This document shows positions 32,456-41,232 of a stretch of DNA of 64,000 nt, piece after piece (within the stretch, counting starts at the first letter, position 1; every line of letters begins with the position of its first letter). This DNA comes from Agromyces albus (GTDB taxonomy: Bacteria; Actinomycetota; Actinomycetes; Actinomycetales; Microbacteriaceae): NCBI RefSeq assembly GCF_030815405.1, contig NZ_JAUSWX010000001.1, forward strand, positions 1,674,001-1,738,000, written 5' to 3'. The translations under genes were made by a program, and so were the position numbers. The notes beneath the pieces were generated by a model, which had not been told where the DNA came from, made no database searches, and worked only from the letters and a program-made list of their open reading frames with translations.

Positions 32456-35400
32456 ATGGGCTGGAACAATCCCGCCATCCCGTGGTCGGAGCTCGAGCGC
32501 AAGCTCTCCGACGCGCGACGGCCGGGCGGGCCCCCGCTCATCGCCGACGGCGGCGACAGTCCGGCGTGGAGCCGGAAGCGGCATCCGTACCGCCCATCTG
32601 AAGGGCTCGAGACGCCGACCGGCCCGGTCGTGCCCTACGCCGAGCTGCATGTGCACTCGACGTTCAGCTTCCTCGACGGCGCCTCGACGCCCGAGCAACT
32701 CGTTGAAGAAGCGCAGCGCCTCGGCCTCACGGGGCTCGCCATGACCGACCACGACGGCTTCTACGGCATCGTGCACTTCGCCGAGGCGGCCGAGAGCTTC
32801 CCCGAACTGGCGACCGTGTTCGGCGCCGAGCTCTCGCTCGGTCTGAGCGCGCCGCAGAACGGTTCGGCCGACCCGGAGGGCGAGCACCTGCTCGTGCTCG
32901 CCCGCCGTGAAGAGGGCTACCACCGCCTCGCGGCCGCGATCACCGCCGGCCAGCTCGCGGGCGGTGAGAAGGGCCGTCCCGCCTATTCGCTCGACGAGCT
33001 CGGTGAGCGCGCGGGCGGCGAGTGGGCGGTGCTGACGGGATGTCGCAAGGGAGCCGTCAGGCGTGCGCTCGCTGCCGAGGGGCCGGATGCCGCGTGGCGC
33101 GAGCTCGACCGTCTCGTCGCCCTCTTCGGTCGCGAGAACGTCGTCGTCGAGCTCTTCGACCACGGGCATCCGCTCGACCAGGAGGCGAACGACGCCCTCG
33201 CCGGGCTCGCCGAACGCGCGGGGCTGCCGCTCCTCGCGACGAACGCCGTGCACTACGCGAGCCCCTCCGAGCACCGGCTCGCGAGCGCGCTGGCCGCCGT
33301 GCGGGCACGGCGCAGCCTCGACGAGCTCGACGGCTGGCTCCCGGCATCCGATGGGCTGCACCTCAGGAGCGGGGCCGAGATGGCGCAGCGCTTCGCGAGG
33401 TATCCCGGCGCGGTCGAGCACTCGGTACGACTCGCCGAAGAGCTCGGCTTCCGGCTGAGGAGCGCGAAGCCGCGGCTGCCGCAGCAGAAGGTGCCGACCG
33501 GCCACACGCCGATGAGCTGGTTGCGCGAGCTCGCATGGGCGGGTGCCGAACGACGCTATCCCGGCATGCCCGAGCACGTGCGGGAGCGCATCGGCCGCGA
33601 GCTCGACGTCATCGAGCAGAAGGACTTCCCCGGCTACTTCCTCATCGTGTACGACATCGTGCGCGAGGCCCGCAGCCGCGGCATCCTCTGCCAGGGCCGC
33701 GGCTCGGCGGCGAACTCCGCCGTCTGCTACGTGCTCGACATCACCGCGGTCGACTCGATCGGCTACGGGCTGCCCTTCGAGCGGTTCCTCTCCGCGCTCC
33801 GCGACGAGGAGCCCGACATCGACGTCGACTTCGACTCCGACCGGCGCGAAGAGGTCATCCAGTACGTCTACGACAAGTACGGCAGGCAGAACGCCGCGCA
33901 GGTCGCGAACGTCATCAGCTACCGGCCGAAGGCCGCCGTGCGCGACATGGCGAAGGCGCTCGGCTACTCCACCGGCCAGCAGGACGCGTGGTCGCGCCAG
34001 GTCGAGCGCTGGGGTGCGATGGTCTCGACCGACGACCACGACATCCCCGCTTCCGTCGTCGAGCTCGCCGAGCAGGTGCTCACCTTCCCACGCCACCTCG
34101 GCATCCACTCCGGCGGCATGGTGCTCACCGACCGCCCCGTCGGCGAGGTGTGCCCCATCGAGCACGCCCGAAAAGAGCGCCGCACGGTGCTCCAGTGGGA
34201 CAAAGACGACTGCGCGTGGATGGGCCTCGTGAAGTTCGACCTGCTCGGCCTCGGCATGCTCGCGGCGCTGCAGTACACCTTCGACCTCGTGCAGCAGACC
34301 ACCGGCGAGACGTGGGAGCTCGCCACCATCCCCAAAGAGGAGTCGGCGGTCTACGACATGCTGTGCCGTGCCGACTCGATCGGCGTCTTCCAGGTCGAGA
34401 GCCGCGCGCAGATCGGCACGCTCCCCCGCCTGAAGCCACGTTGCTTCTACGACCTCGTCGTCGAGATCGCGCTCATCCGTCCTGGGCCCGTGCAGGGCGG
34501 TGCGGTGCACCCCTACATCCGCCGCCGCACCGGTGAAGAAGAAGTGAGCTACCTGCACCCGAATCTCGAGCCGGTGCTCGAACGCACGCTCGGGGTGCCG
34601 CTCTTCCAGGAGCAGCTCATGCAGATGGCCGTCGCGGTCGGCGACTGCAGCGCTGCCGACGCCGACCTCTTGCGCCGGGCGATGGGCTCGAAGCGCGGCG
34701 TCGAGAAGATCGAACGCCTGAAGTCGAAGCTCTACGCGGGCATGGAGCGCAACGGCATCGAACCAGACGTCGCCGACTCGATCTACGCGAAGATCGAGGC
34801 CTTCGCGAACTTCGGCTTCGCCGAGAGCCACGCGATCAGCTTCGGCCTGCTCGTCTACGCGAGCTCGTGGCTGAAGCTCCACTATCCCGCGGCATTCCTC
34901 GCCGCGCTGCTGCGCGCCCAGCCGATGGGGTTCTACTCGCCGCAGACGCTCACCGCCGACGCGAGGCGGCATGGCGTCGAGATGCTCCGGCCAGACATCC
35001 TGCACTCCGGCGTGCACGCCGGACTCGAGGCGGTCGCGACGGATGCCGCGACAGGCGCGGCCGCGGCATCCGCCGATGACCGGCAGCGCGGATCGCGCGC
35101 GCCGAGCGGCCTCGACTCGTGCATCGACCCGGCACAACCGCCCGTCGGAAGGTTCGATAGGCACGCACCCGATCGCTCCGCCGAGCATCGCCGCGATGCG
35201 GCCTTCGCGGTGCGGCTCGGCCTCGCCGACGTCTCGTCGATCGGCACCGCCGTCGCAGAACGCATCGTCGCCGAACGTGACGCACGCGGGCCGTACCGCG
35301 ACATGGCCGACGTCTCACGTCGCGCGGCGCTCAGCGCCGAACAGCTCGAGGCACTCGCCGCGGCCGGTGCGTTCTCCGGCTTCGGCCTCGAGCGCCGAGA

Positions 35401-35908
35401 AGCCCTCTGGCTCGCCGGCGAGGCTGCAGAAGACCGTGCCGAGTACCTTCAGGGCTCCGTCGTCGTGGTGCAGCCTCCCTTGCTGCCGATGCTCACCCCC
35501 GCCGAGCAGGTCGTCTACGACCTCTGGGCCACGGGCATCTCCCCCGACGACCATCCCATCCGGCACGTGCGCGAGCGACTCGACGAACGCGGCGCGATCC
35601 GCATCGACCGCTTGCAGCACGCGGAGACCGGCCGGCGCATCGAAGTGGGCGGGGTCGTGACCCATCGCCAGCGGCCGGCGACGGCGAGCGGCATCACCTT
35701 CCTCAACATCGAAGACGAATCGGGCACCCTCAACGTCATCGCGGGGGTGGGCGTATGGAACCGGTACCGGCGAGTGGCACGCGAAGCGCCCGCGATGATC
35801 GTGCGCGGCATGCTCGAGCGATCGCCCGAGGGCGTCACGAACCTCGTCGCCGATCGATTCGAGCGGCTCGTCGTGTCGGCGCCCGGGCGCTCGCGCGACT
35901 TCCGTTGA
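32456..35908 (+). CDS. dnaE2: Error-prone DNA polymerase DnaE2
   Basis: A 1150-residue C-family polymerase: PHP domain (YAELHVHSTFSFLDGAS, MTDHDGFYGIVHF), palm with the catalytic PDIDVDFDSDRREEV, thumb/fingers with SYRPKAAVRDMAKALG and HLGIHSGGMVLTDRP, HhH region, and a C-terminal OB fold (TGRRIEVGGVVTHRQRP, ITFLNIEDESGTLNV). It is the translesion polymerase of SOS mutagenesis and acts with ImuA/ImuB. An Ala/Arg/Asp-rich insertion at about residues 861-912 separates the fingers from the HhH domain and is longer than usual. Last gene of the SOS operon. Confidence 0.95.
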   Translation: MGWNNPAIPWSELERKLSDARRPGGPPLIADGGDSPAWSRKRHPYRPSEGLETPTGPVVPYAELHVHSTFSFLDGASTPEQLVEEAQRLGLTGLAMTDHDGFYGIVHFAEAAESFPELATVFGAELSLGLSAPQNGSADPEGEHLLVLARREEGYHRLAAAITAGQLAGGEKGRPAYSLDELGERAGGEWAVLTGCRKGAVRRALAAEGPDAAWRELDRLVALFGRENVVVELFDHGHPLDQEANDALAGLAERAGLPLLATNAVHYASPSEHRLASALAAVRARRSLDELDGWLPASDGLHLRSGAEMAQRFARYPGAVEHSVRLAEELGFRLRSAKPRLPQQKVPTGHTPMSWLRELAWAGAERRYPGMPEHVRERIGRELDVIEQKDFPGYFLIVYDIVREARSRGILCQGRGSAANSAVCYVLDITAVDSIGYGLPFERFLSALRDEEPDIDVDFDSDRREEVIQYVYDKYGRQNAAQVANVISYRPKAAVRDMAKALGYSTGQQDAWSRQVERWGAMVSTDDHDIPASVVELAEQVLTFPRHLGIHSGGMVLTDRPVGEVCPIEHARKERRTVLQWDKDDCAWMGLVKFDLLGLGMLAALQYTFDLVQQTTGETWELATIPKEESAVYDMLCRADSIGVFQVESRAQIGTLPRLKPRCFYDLVVEIALIRPGPVQGGAVHPYIRRRTGEEEVSYLHPNLEPVLERTLGVPLFQEQLMQMAVAVGDCSAADADLLRRAMGSKRGVEKIERLKSKLYAGMERNGIEPDVADSIYAKIEAFANFGFAESHAISFGLLVYASSWLKLHYPAAFLAALLRAQPMGFYSPQTLTADARRHGVEMLRPDILHSGVHAGLEAVATDAATGAAAASADDRQRGSRAPSGLDSCIDPAQPPVGRFDRHAPDRSAEHRRDAAFAVRLGLADVSSIGTAVAERIVAERDARGPYRDMADVSRRAALSAEQLEALAAAGAFSGFGLERREALWLAGEAAEDRAEYLQGSVVVVQPPLLPMLTPAEQVVYDLWATGISPDDHPIRHVRERLDERGAIRIDRLQHAETGRRIEVGGVVTHRQRPATASGITFLNIEDESGTLNVIAGVGVWNRYRRVAREAPAMIVRGMLERSPEGVTNLVADRFERLVVSAPGRSRDFR

Positions 35909-35954
35909 CCAGAGAAGACCGGCGGCGCGGGTGCATCAGGAATACAGTGAGCGT

Positions 35955-36002
35955 GTGGCTGAGACACGATCTGCCGCGAACACCCCCCGGGGCCAACCAT
36001 GA
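35955..36002 (+). CDS. Candidate leaderless 15-codon upstream ORF of the MFS gene
   Basis: TACAGT (35943-35948) is followed after 6 nt by GTG, opening a 15-codon frame VAETRSAANTPRGQP whose TGA (36000-36002) overlaps the MFS ATG (35999-36001). The MFS start has no ribosome-binding site, and its own frame has a TGA at 35960-35962, so it cannot start earlier. I infer that ribosomes reach the transporter by terminating on this leader. Confidence 0.4.
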   Translation: MAETRSAANTPRGQP

Positions 36003-37189
36003 AGCGCCCGCCGCCGACTGAGCGGCTGTTCACGCCGCAGTTCATCGCGCTCGGGGTCTCCGACCTCGCGTACTTCACTGCTGTGGGCGTGTCGATCTTC
36101 GCCCTGCCCCTCTACGTGACCGGTCCCGTCGGCGGGGACGAGATCGGTGCCGGGTTCGCCTTCGGCGTGTTCGCGGTGTCCGCGCTCGTGCTGCGACCCT
36201 TCGCCGGCCGAATCGTCGACGTCTACGGCCGTCTGCCCCTCCTTCTCGGGGGCGCACTGCTCGCTGCCGGCAGCCTCGCGCTCATCGCAATGGCCGAGAA
36301 CCTGGTCGCGATCATCGCGCTGCGCCTGCTCGCCGGGGTTGCCGAGGCCGCCTTCTTCGTCGCCGGCTTCGCAGCGCTCGCCGATCTCGCACCGGCCAAG
36401 CGGTTGGGCGAGGCGCTGTCCTACAACTCCCTCCGCCTCTATCTCGGCATCGCGCTCGGCCCGCCGCTCGGCGAGGTTCTCGTGCAGACTTGGGGATTCG
36501 GCATCGCCTGGCTGGGCGCGGCAGTGCTCGCGGTGCTCGCCGCAGCGCTGACGCTGCTGATCGGGGAGACCCGGGAGGACACCTCGGCCGACTCGTCGCC
36601 CGATCTCTCGCCTCGCCGGTTCATCCATCGGCCTTCCATCCCGATCTCGATCGGATTCATCACGTCGCTCGTCGCCGTCGGCGGGTTCCTCGCCTTCGCC
36701 TCCCTGCATGCGGTGCGCGTCGGCCTGAGTCAGGCGAGCCTTGCGCTGTTCGTCTACGGCGGCGTCGTCGTGGTGTGCCGGATCGTATTCGCGCGCGTGC
36801 CCGACCGGTTGCCCTCGCTCCCGCTCGGCGCCGCCGCACTCGGCGTGATCGGCACCGGGCTCGGTCTCATCGCAGTCTGGCAGGCTCCGGCGGGGATGCT
36901 GGTCGGCGTCGTCATCATGGCCGTCGGCGTCTCATTCTGCACCCCTGCGTTCTTCTCGGCGATCTTCTCGACGGCGACGCCATCGCAGCGAGGTGCCGCT
37001 TCCGGCACCGCCAGTGCGGCCCTCGACCTGGGGCTCGGGCTCGGGCCGATCGCGCTCGGCTTGGTCGCCGGCCCATTCGGGATCCCGTGGGCCTTCGGCG
37101 TCGGCGCGGCCATCGCCTTCGCGGGTGGCATCTGGACGCTGTTCCTGCAGCGCCGCACCCGTCAGCGGCAACCGGTCGACGTCGCCTGA
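35999..37189 (+). CDS. Major facilitator superfamily transporter
   Basis: 396 residues with twelve membrane helices in two six-helix halves. The loop 2-3 signature appears as RPFAGRIVDVYGRLPLLLGG, and the second half has PDRLPSLPLGAAALGVIGTG. The architecture FTPQFIALGVSDLAYFTAVG at the start and the absence of sugar-porter motifs suggest a drug- or metabolite-exporter of the YfcJ/EmrD-like type. Substrate unknown. There is no Shine-Dalgarno sequence; translation probably depends on the overlapping upstream ORF. Confidence 0.88.
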   Translation: MKRPPPTERLFTPQFIALGVSDLAYFTAVGVSIFALPLYVTGPVGGDEIGAGFAFGVFAVSALVLRPFAGRIVDVYGRLPLLLGGALLAAGSLALIAMAENLVAIIALRLLAGVAEAAFFVAGFAALADLAPAKRLGEALSYNSLRLYLGIALGPPLGEVLVQTWGFGIAWLGAAVLAVLAAALTLLIGETREDTSADSSPDLSPRRFIHRPSIPISIGFITSLVAVGGFLAFASLHAVRVGLSQASLALFVYGGVVVVCRIVFARVPDRLPSLPLGAAALGVIGTGLGLIAVWQAPAGMLVGVVIMAVGVSFCTPAFFSAIFSTATPSQRGAASGTASAALDLGLGLGPIALGLVAGPFGIPWAFGVGAAIAFAGGIWTLFLQRRTRQRQPVDVA

Positions 37190-37235
37190 GCGCGTCGTCA
37201 CGACAACGGTCGCCGACGTCCGTTAGCCTCGACCG

Positions 37236-38102
37236 GTGCCTGCTACGCCCCATGACCCCATCGGCCACGACCGGTACGGCGGCGATGTGCTCGCCGGCGA
37301 CTGGAGGGCGCGCGGCCGCCGCACGATCCCCGTCATCGAGGCCGAGCGCGACCTCGTCGTCGAGCTCGCGAGCAGCGGCTTCTGCGGTGCGGTCGTCGCC
37401 GTCGAGAAGCAGACCGTGACCCTCGAAGATCGGTTCGGCGCACGGCGCATGTTCCCGCTCGGGCACGGATTCCTCGTCGAGGGGAGCCTGGTCGAGCTCG
37501 TCATGCCGAAGCCCAAGGCGCCGGCGGGCCGGCTTCGCACCGCCTCGGGCTCGTTCGCGGTCGCATCGGCTCCGGCGAAGGTCGCGTTGCCGAGCCGGAT
37601 CTTCGTCGAGGGCCGCCATGACGCCGAGCTCGTCGAGAAGGTGTGGGGCGCCGACCTCCGCATCGAAGGTGTCGTCGTCGAGTACCTCGAGGGTGTCGAC
37701 GTGCTCGCCGACGTGCTCGACGAGTTCCGGCCGGGTCCCGGCCGCCGCGTCGGCGTGCTCGTCGACCACCTCGTGCCGGGATCGAAGGAGCAGCGCATCG
37801 CCGACGCCGCCCGGCGCGGGCCGCATGGCGCGCACGTGCTCGTGGTGGGGCATCCGTACATCGACATCTGGCAGTCCGTGAAGCCGGCACGTCTCGGCCG
37901 CGATGCGTGGCCCGAGATTCCCCGCGGCATCGAGTGGAAGCACGGCATCTGCGAGGCGTTCGGCTGGCCGCACGAGGAGCAGGCCGACATCGCCCGCGCC
38001 TGGCAGCGCATCCTCGGCAGGGTGCGTGGTTACGGCGACCTCGAACCGGCGCTGCTCGGCCGGGTCGAGGAGCTCATCGACTTCGTGACGACGGCGCGCT
38101 GA
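37236..38102 (+). CDS. DUF3097-family protein
   Basis: 288 residues, a conserved actinobacterial protein of unknown function: DRYGGDVLAGDWRARGRRTIP, a small beta domain (GAVVAVEKQTVTLEDRFG), then a Toprim-like core (IFVEGRHDAELVEKVWGADL, VVVEYLEGVD, RRVGVLVDHLVPGSKE) and HVLVVGHPYIDIWQSVKP. The Glu of FVEGRHD and the Asp of VDHLVPGSKE fit Toprim metal ligands, so action on nucleic acid is plausible, though unproven. TAGCCT (37224-37229) with a 6-nt gap before the GTG indicates a leaderless message. Ends one base before the convergent VIT1 gene. Confidence 0.88.
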   Translation: MPATPHDPIGHDRYGGDVLAGDWRARGRRTIPVIEAERDLVVELASSGFCGAVVAVEKQTVTLEDRFGARRMFPLGHGFLVEGSLVELVMPKPKAPAGRLRTASGSFAVASAPAKVALPSRIFVEGRHDAELVEKVWGADLRIEGVVVEYLEGVDVLADVLDEFRPGPGRRVGVLVDHLVPGSKEQRIADAARRGPHGAHVLVVGHPYIDIWQSVKPARLGRDAWPEIPRGIEWKHGICEAFGWPHEEQADIARAWQRILGRVRGYGDLEPALLGRVEELIDFVTTAR

Positions 38103-38103
38103 C

Positions 38104-39195
38104 TCAGGCGATCGTCGTTCCGAAGGCGAGCCCGAGCAGGTAGGTAACCGCGGCGGCGCCGAGTCCGATGGCCAGCTGCCGCAGCGCTCGCTTCAGCGGC
38201 GACGCACCCGAGAGCAGGCCCACCGTCGCACCAGTGGCGAGCAGGGCGATGCCGACGAGCACGGTCGCGGTGACGATGGCGACGGTACCCGTCAGGCTGA
38301 AGAGGTACGGCAACACTGGGATGAGTGCACCCGACGCGAAGAAGAGGAAGCTCGAGACTGCGGCCGACAGGCCCGTGCCGATGGCTTCATCGTCGTGGTG
38401 GACGACGGTGAGCGAGTCGGTGGGAGCCGCGGACTGCTCGGCTGCGTGGACGCGAGCGACGACGAGAGCGGCGTGCTCGATCGCCTCCTGCTCCTGCATG
38501 CCGCGCGCGCGGTACACGAGGGCGAGTTCGTTGGCGTCGATGTCGAGGTCGGGCAGGGCCTCGCGAGCGGTGGGATCGGGGGCGGATGCCTCGAGCAGTT
38601 CACGCTGGGACCGCACCGAGACGTACTCGCCGGCGCCCATCGAGAGCGCTCCTGCCAGGAGGCCCGCGATCCCCGTGAACAGCACGACGGCCGCGGGAAC
38701 GCCCGTCGCCCCGATGCCGAGCACGAGAGCCAGGTTCGAGACGAGCCCGTCGTTCGCGCCGAAGACGGCCGCGCGGAACGATCCGGCCAGGCGGCGCCGG
38801 CCGCGCGAGGCGAGCCCGCGCACGACTTCGCCGTGGATCCGTTCGTCAGCGGCCATCGCCGCCGTCGCATCGGGATCGGTCGCATAGGGAGACCGCGCTT
38901 CCGCGCGTTGCGCGAGCGCGAGCACGAAGATCGAGCCGAAGCGACGGGCGAGGGCCGTGAGCATGCGCGTGCGCATGTCGGCGCGGGGCGTGCCGGCGTC
39001 ATCGCCGTCGAGCAGCGCGAGCCAATGCGCCTCGTGGCGTCCCTCCGCGGCGGCGAGGGCGAGGAGGATCTCGCGTTCCTCGCCATCGCGGCGCGCTGCG
39101 AGCTCGCGGTAGACCGCAGCCTCGGCGCGCTCGTCGGCGAGGTAGCGGCGCCACCTGGCGCGGTCGCCCGCCGATCCGTTCGGCTGCTCGGTCAC
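38104..39195 (-). CDS. VIT1/CCC1-family iron/manganese transporter with ferritin-like N-terminal domain
   Basis: 363 residues. About 10-140 form a rubrerythrin/ferritin-like helical bundle (LADERAEAAVYRELAARRDG, LALAAAEGRHEAHWLALLDG, ADERIHGEVVRGLA) with Glu and ExxH ligands for a diiron site. The rest is a CCC1/VIT1 membrane domain (GANDGLVSNLALVLGIGATG, SMGAGEYVSVRSQREL, and three further helices). This fused layout is that of MbfA-type exporters that protect against iron and peroxide stress. GTG start with GGAG upstream. It is transcribed away from the Lrp gene. Confidence 0.9.
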   Translation of the reverse strand: MTEQPNGSAGDRARWRRYLADERAEAAVYRELAARRDGEEREILLALAAAEGRHEAHWLALLDGDDAGTPRADMRTRMLTALARRFGSIFVLALAQRAEARSPYATDPDATAAMAADERIHGEVVRGLASRGRRRLAGSFRAAVFGANDGLVSNLALVLGIGATGVPAAVVLFTGIAGLLAGALSMGAGEYVSVRSQRELLEASAPDPTAREALPDLDIDANELALVYRARGMQEQEAIEHAALVVARVHAAEQSAAPTDSLTVVHHDDEAIGTGLSAAVSSFLFFASGALIPVLPYLFSLTGTVAIVTATVLVGIALLATGATVGLLSGASPLKRALRQLAIGLGAAAVTYLLGLAFGTTIA

Positions 39196-39363
39196 TCGTG
39201 CTCCATCCGTTCACCGGAGGCTCGGGCGGTCCGCTCGGCGCCCGCCCGCCCCGTCGCGTTCACGCCGCGTTCGCGGCCGTCAGCCACGATATCGGCGCGA
39301 TCATGGTGGGGCGCGCCCGCTGGGCAGAACTGGCAGGTTTTCGGAATGCCGAACGGCGGCACG

Positions 39364-39840
39364 TCAGCCGACGAGGCGATTCCACCCGTCGCCGTCGACG
39401 TGCTCGAAGATGAGATTCGTCTCGGTGTGTGCCACCGCCGGATGTCCCGTGAGGTGATCGAGCACGAACTGGCGCAGCTCCTCGGCATCGCGAGCGGCAA
39501 CGTGGAGGAGGTAGTCTTCGGCGCCTGCCATGTGGAAGACCCCGATCACGCCGGGCAGGTGCGGTACCTGCGCGCGGAACGCGTCGATCTCGCTGCGATC
39601 GTGCTTCACGAGCCGGATCGCAATGAGCGCTTGCAGCGACACGCCCAGCGAGGCGAGGTCGACCTCGACGCGGTACCCGCGCACGGTGCCGAGCGCCTGC
39701 AGCCGCCGCAGACGAAGCGATACGGTCGACTCGGCGACGCCCACCTCGGCGGCGAGAGCAGCACCCGAGGCGCGTGCATTCGCGGAGAGCGCCTGGAGGA
39801 GCGCCCGGTCGACGCGATCGAGTTCGGGTTTCTGCGCCAC
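39364..39840 (-). CDS. Lrp/AsnC-family transcriptional regulator
   Basis: 158 residues: N-terminal helix-turn-helix (LDRVDRALLQALSANARASG, VAESTVSLRLRRLQALGTVRGY) and a C-terminal RAM ligand domain (LIAIRLVKHDRSEIDAFRAQ, HMAGAEDYLLHVAARDAEEL). It is divergent from the transsulfuration-type PLP gene, with about 108 bp between them, so it probably senses an amino acid and controls that gene and itself. The GTG at 39840 is preceded by AGGAGG with six-nt spacing. Confidence 0.92.
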   Translation of the reverse strand: MAQKPELDRVDRALLQALSANARASGAALAAEVGVAESTVSLRLRRLQALGTVRGYRVEVDLASLGVSLQALIAIRLVKHDRSEIDAFRAQVPHLPGVIGVFHMAGAEDYLLHVAARDAEELRQFVLDHLTGHPAVAHTETNLIFEHVDGDGWNRLVG

Positions 39841-39948
39841 GGCGGGCCTCCTGGGAAGTTGAATGCAGAACATTCGAGGTTTGAAGCGTATCGTATGGAT
39901 CCTGCAAGTCTGTTTGCTGAATCGTGCAGAATCTGTTTGATTCGACCC
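39841..39948. promoter_or_regulatory. Divergent control region between lrp-like and PLP-enzyme genes
   Basis: This 108-bp region serves both genes. It is AT-richer than its surroundings and contains repeated TGCAGAA-type words (TGCAGAAC at about 39863, TGCAGAAT at about 39924) and two TGTTTG blocks. Lrp-family proteins commonly bind several weakly conserved AT-rich sites in such regions. The exact operator cannot be defined by eye. Confidence 0.4.
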
Positions 39949-41217
39949 ATGCAGACATCGTCGTCGCACCTCGAGACCCGCGCCGTGCACGGCGGCATGG
40001 CGGGCGTTCGAGAAAGCGGATCCCACGTGCCCGTCATCGACTTCTCGACCACCAATCCGCTCGGATCGGTCGAGGCCGGAGGCCTCTCCTACGAGGAACT
40101 CGCCACTGGTCATGAGCTCGGCGAAGGTCGTTCGGCGGTCTACCAGCGCCTCTGGCAGCCCGGCGTGGCACGTTTCGAAGACGCACTCGCGGGCCTCGAA
40201 GGCACCCAGGGTGCGGTGGCCTTCGCGAGCGGTATGGCCGCGCTCGCGGCGACGCTCATCGCTACGGCGTCGGCGGGCCGACCACACGTCGTCGCCGTGC
40301 GTCCGCTGTACGGCGGCACCGACCATGTGCTCGCGAGCGGTCTGCTCGGCACTCGCGTGACGTGGGCGGATGCCGCGGGCATCGCCGATGCGATCGAACC
40401 CGACACGGGTCTCGTCATCGTCGAGACGCCCGCGAACCCCACACTCGAACTGCTCGACCTGCGTGCGATCGCGGATGCCGCCGGCTCGGTGCCCGTGCTC
40501 GTCGACAACACCTTCGCCACCCCGGTGCTGCAGCGGCCGGTCGAGCATGGCGCGACGCTCGTGCTGCACAGCGCGACGAAGTATCTCGGCGGCCACGGCG
40601 ACGTCATGGGCGGGATCGTCGCGGGCGACCAGGAGTGGATGGGGCGGCTGCGACAGGTGCGAGCGCTCACCGGCGGACTGCTGCATCCGATGGGCGCCTA
40701 TCTCCTGCACCGTGGCCTGCGCACACTGCCGCTGCGAGTTCGCGCCCAGCAGGCCACCGCCGAGGTGCTCGCCAGGCGACTCCTCGAACACCCGGCGGTC
40801 GCGCACGTGCGCTACCCGGGGCTGCCGGGCCAGGACCCCTCGGGACTCATCGGTACGCAGCTCGACGGACCGGGATCGATCATCGCGCTCGAGCTCGTGG
40901 GCGGATATCCGGCAGCCGCACGATTCACGGAGTCGTGCGACCTCGTGACGCACGCGGTCTCGCTCGGCGGTGTCGACTCGCTCGTGCAGCACCCCGCCTC
41001 CCTCACGCACCGGCCTGTCGCGGGTGAAGCCAAGCCCGGTGCGGGCGTCGTGCGTCTCTCGATCGGCCTCGAACACGTCGACGACCTCACGGCCGATCTC
41101 ATGACGGCGCTCGATGCAGCGGCTGAACTGGACGTTCCTGGCCCAGGCCGAGCTGCGGCATCCGTCGTGCCCGATGCGTCGATCGGCACCGTACGAGAAG
41201 CGGCGGCCGCTCGCTGA
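39949..41217 (+). CDS. Cys/Met-metabolism PLP-dependent enzyme (cystathionine gamma-synthase/lyase family)
   Basis: 422 residues of the fold-type I gamma-family: ETRAVHGGMA, YQRLWQPGVARFEDALAGLEG, AVAFASGMAALAAT, the aspartate region PVLVDNTFATPVLQRPVEHG, and the PLP lysine in LHSATKYLGGHGDVMGG. The C-terminus has the conserved GVVRLSIGLEHVDDLTADL. Members make or split cystathionine or methionine; this one could be a methionine gamma-lyase or cystathionine gamma-lyase. An Ala/Val-rich tail of about 30 residues follows the conserved core. It is divergent from an Lrp-type regulator that likely controls it. Confidence 0.9.
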   Translation: MQTSSSHLETRAVHGGMAGVRESGSHVPVIDFSTTNPLGSVEAGGLSYEELATGHELGEGRSAVYQRLWQPGVARFEDALAGLEGTQGAVAFASGMAALAATLIATASAGRPHVVAVRPLYGGTDHVLASGLLGTRVTWADAAGIADAIEPDTGLVIVETPANPTLELLDLRAIADAAGSVPVLVDNTFATPVLQRPVEHGATLVLHSATKYLGGHGDVMGGIVAGDQEWMGRLRQVRALTGGLLHPMGAYLLHRGLRTLPLRVRAQQATAEVLARRLLEHPAVAHVRYPGLPGQDPSGLIGTQLDGPGSIIALELVGGYPAAARFTESCDLVTHAVSLGGVDSLVQHPASLTHRPVAGEAKPGAGVVRLSIGLEHVDDLTADLMTALDAAAELDVPGPGRAAASVVPDASIGTVREAAAAR

Positions 41218-41232
41218 CTCCCGCCGGCCGTC

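Noticed and set aside
32450..35188. A 900-codon open frame antisense to dnaE2, and similar long antisense frames (for example 4856-6262, 5383-6717, 10020-11900)
   Set aside because: They mirror real genes in the complementary frame, a common artefact of GC-rich codon use. Their translations are Arg/His/Val- or Ser/Arg-rich without any recognisable motif, and none has a plausible start or ribosome-binding site.
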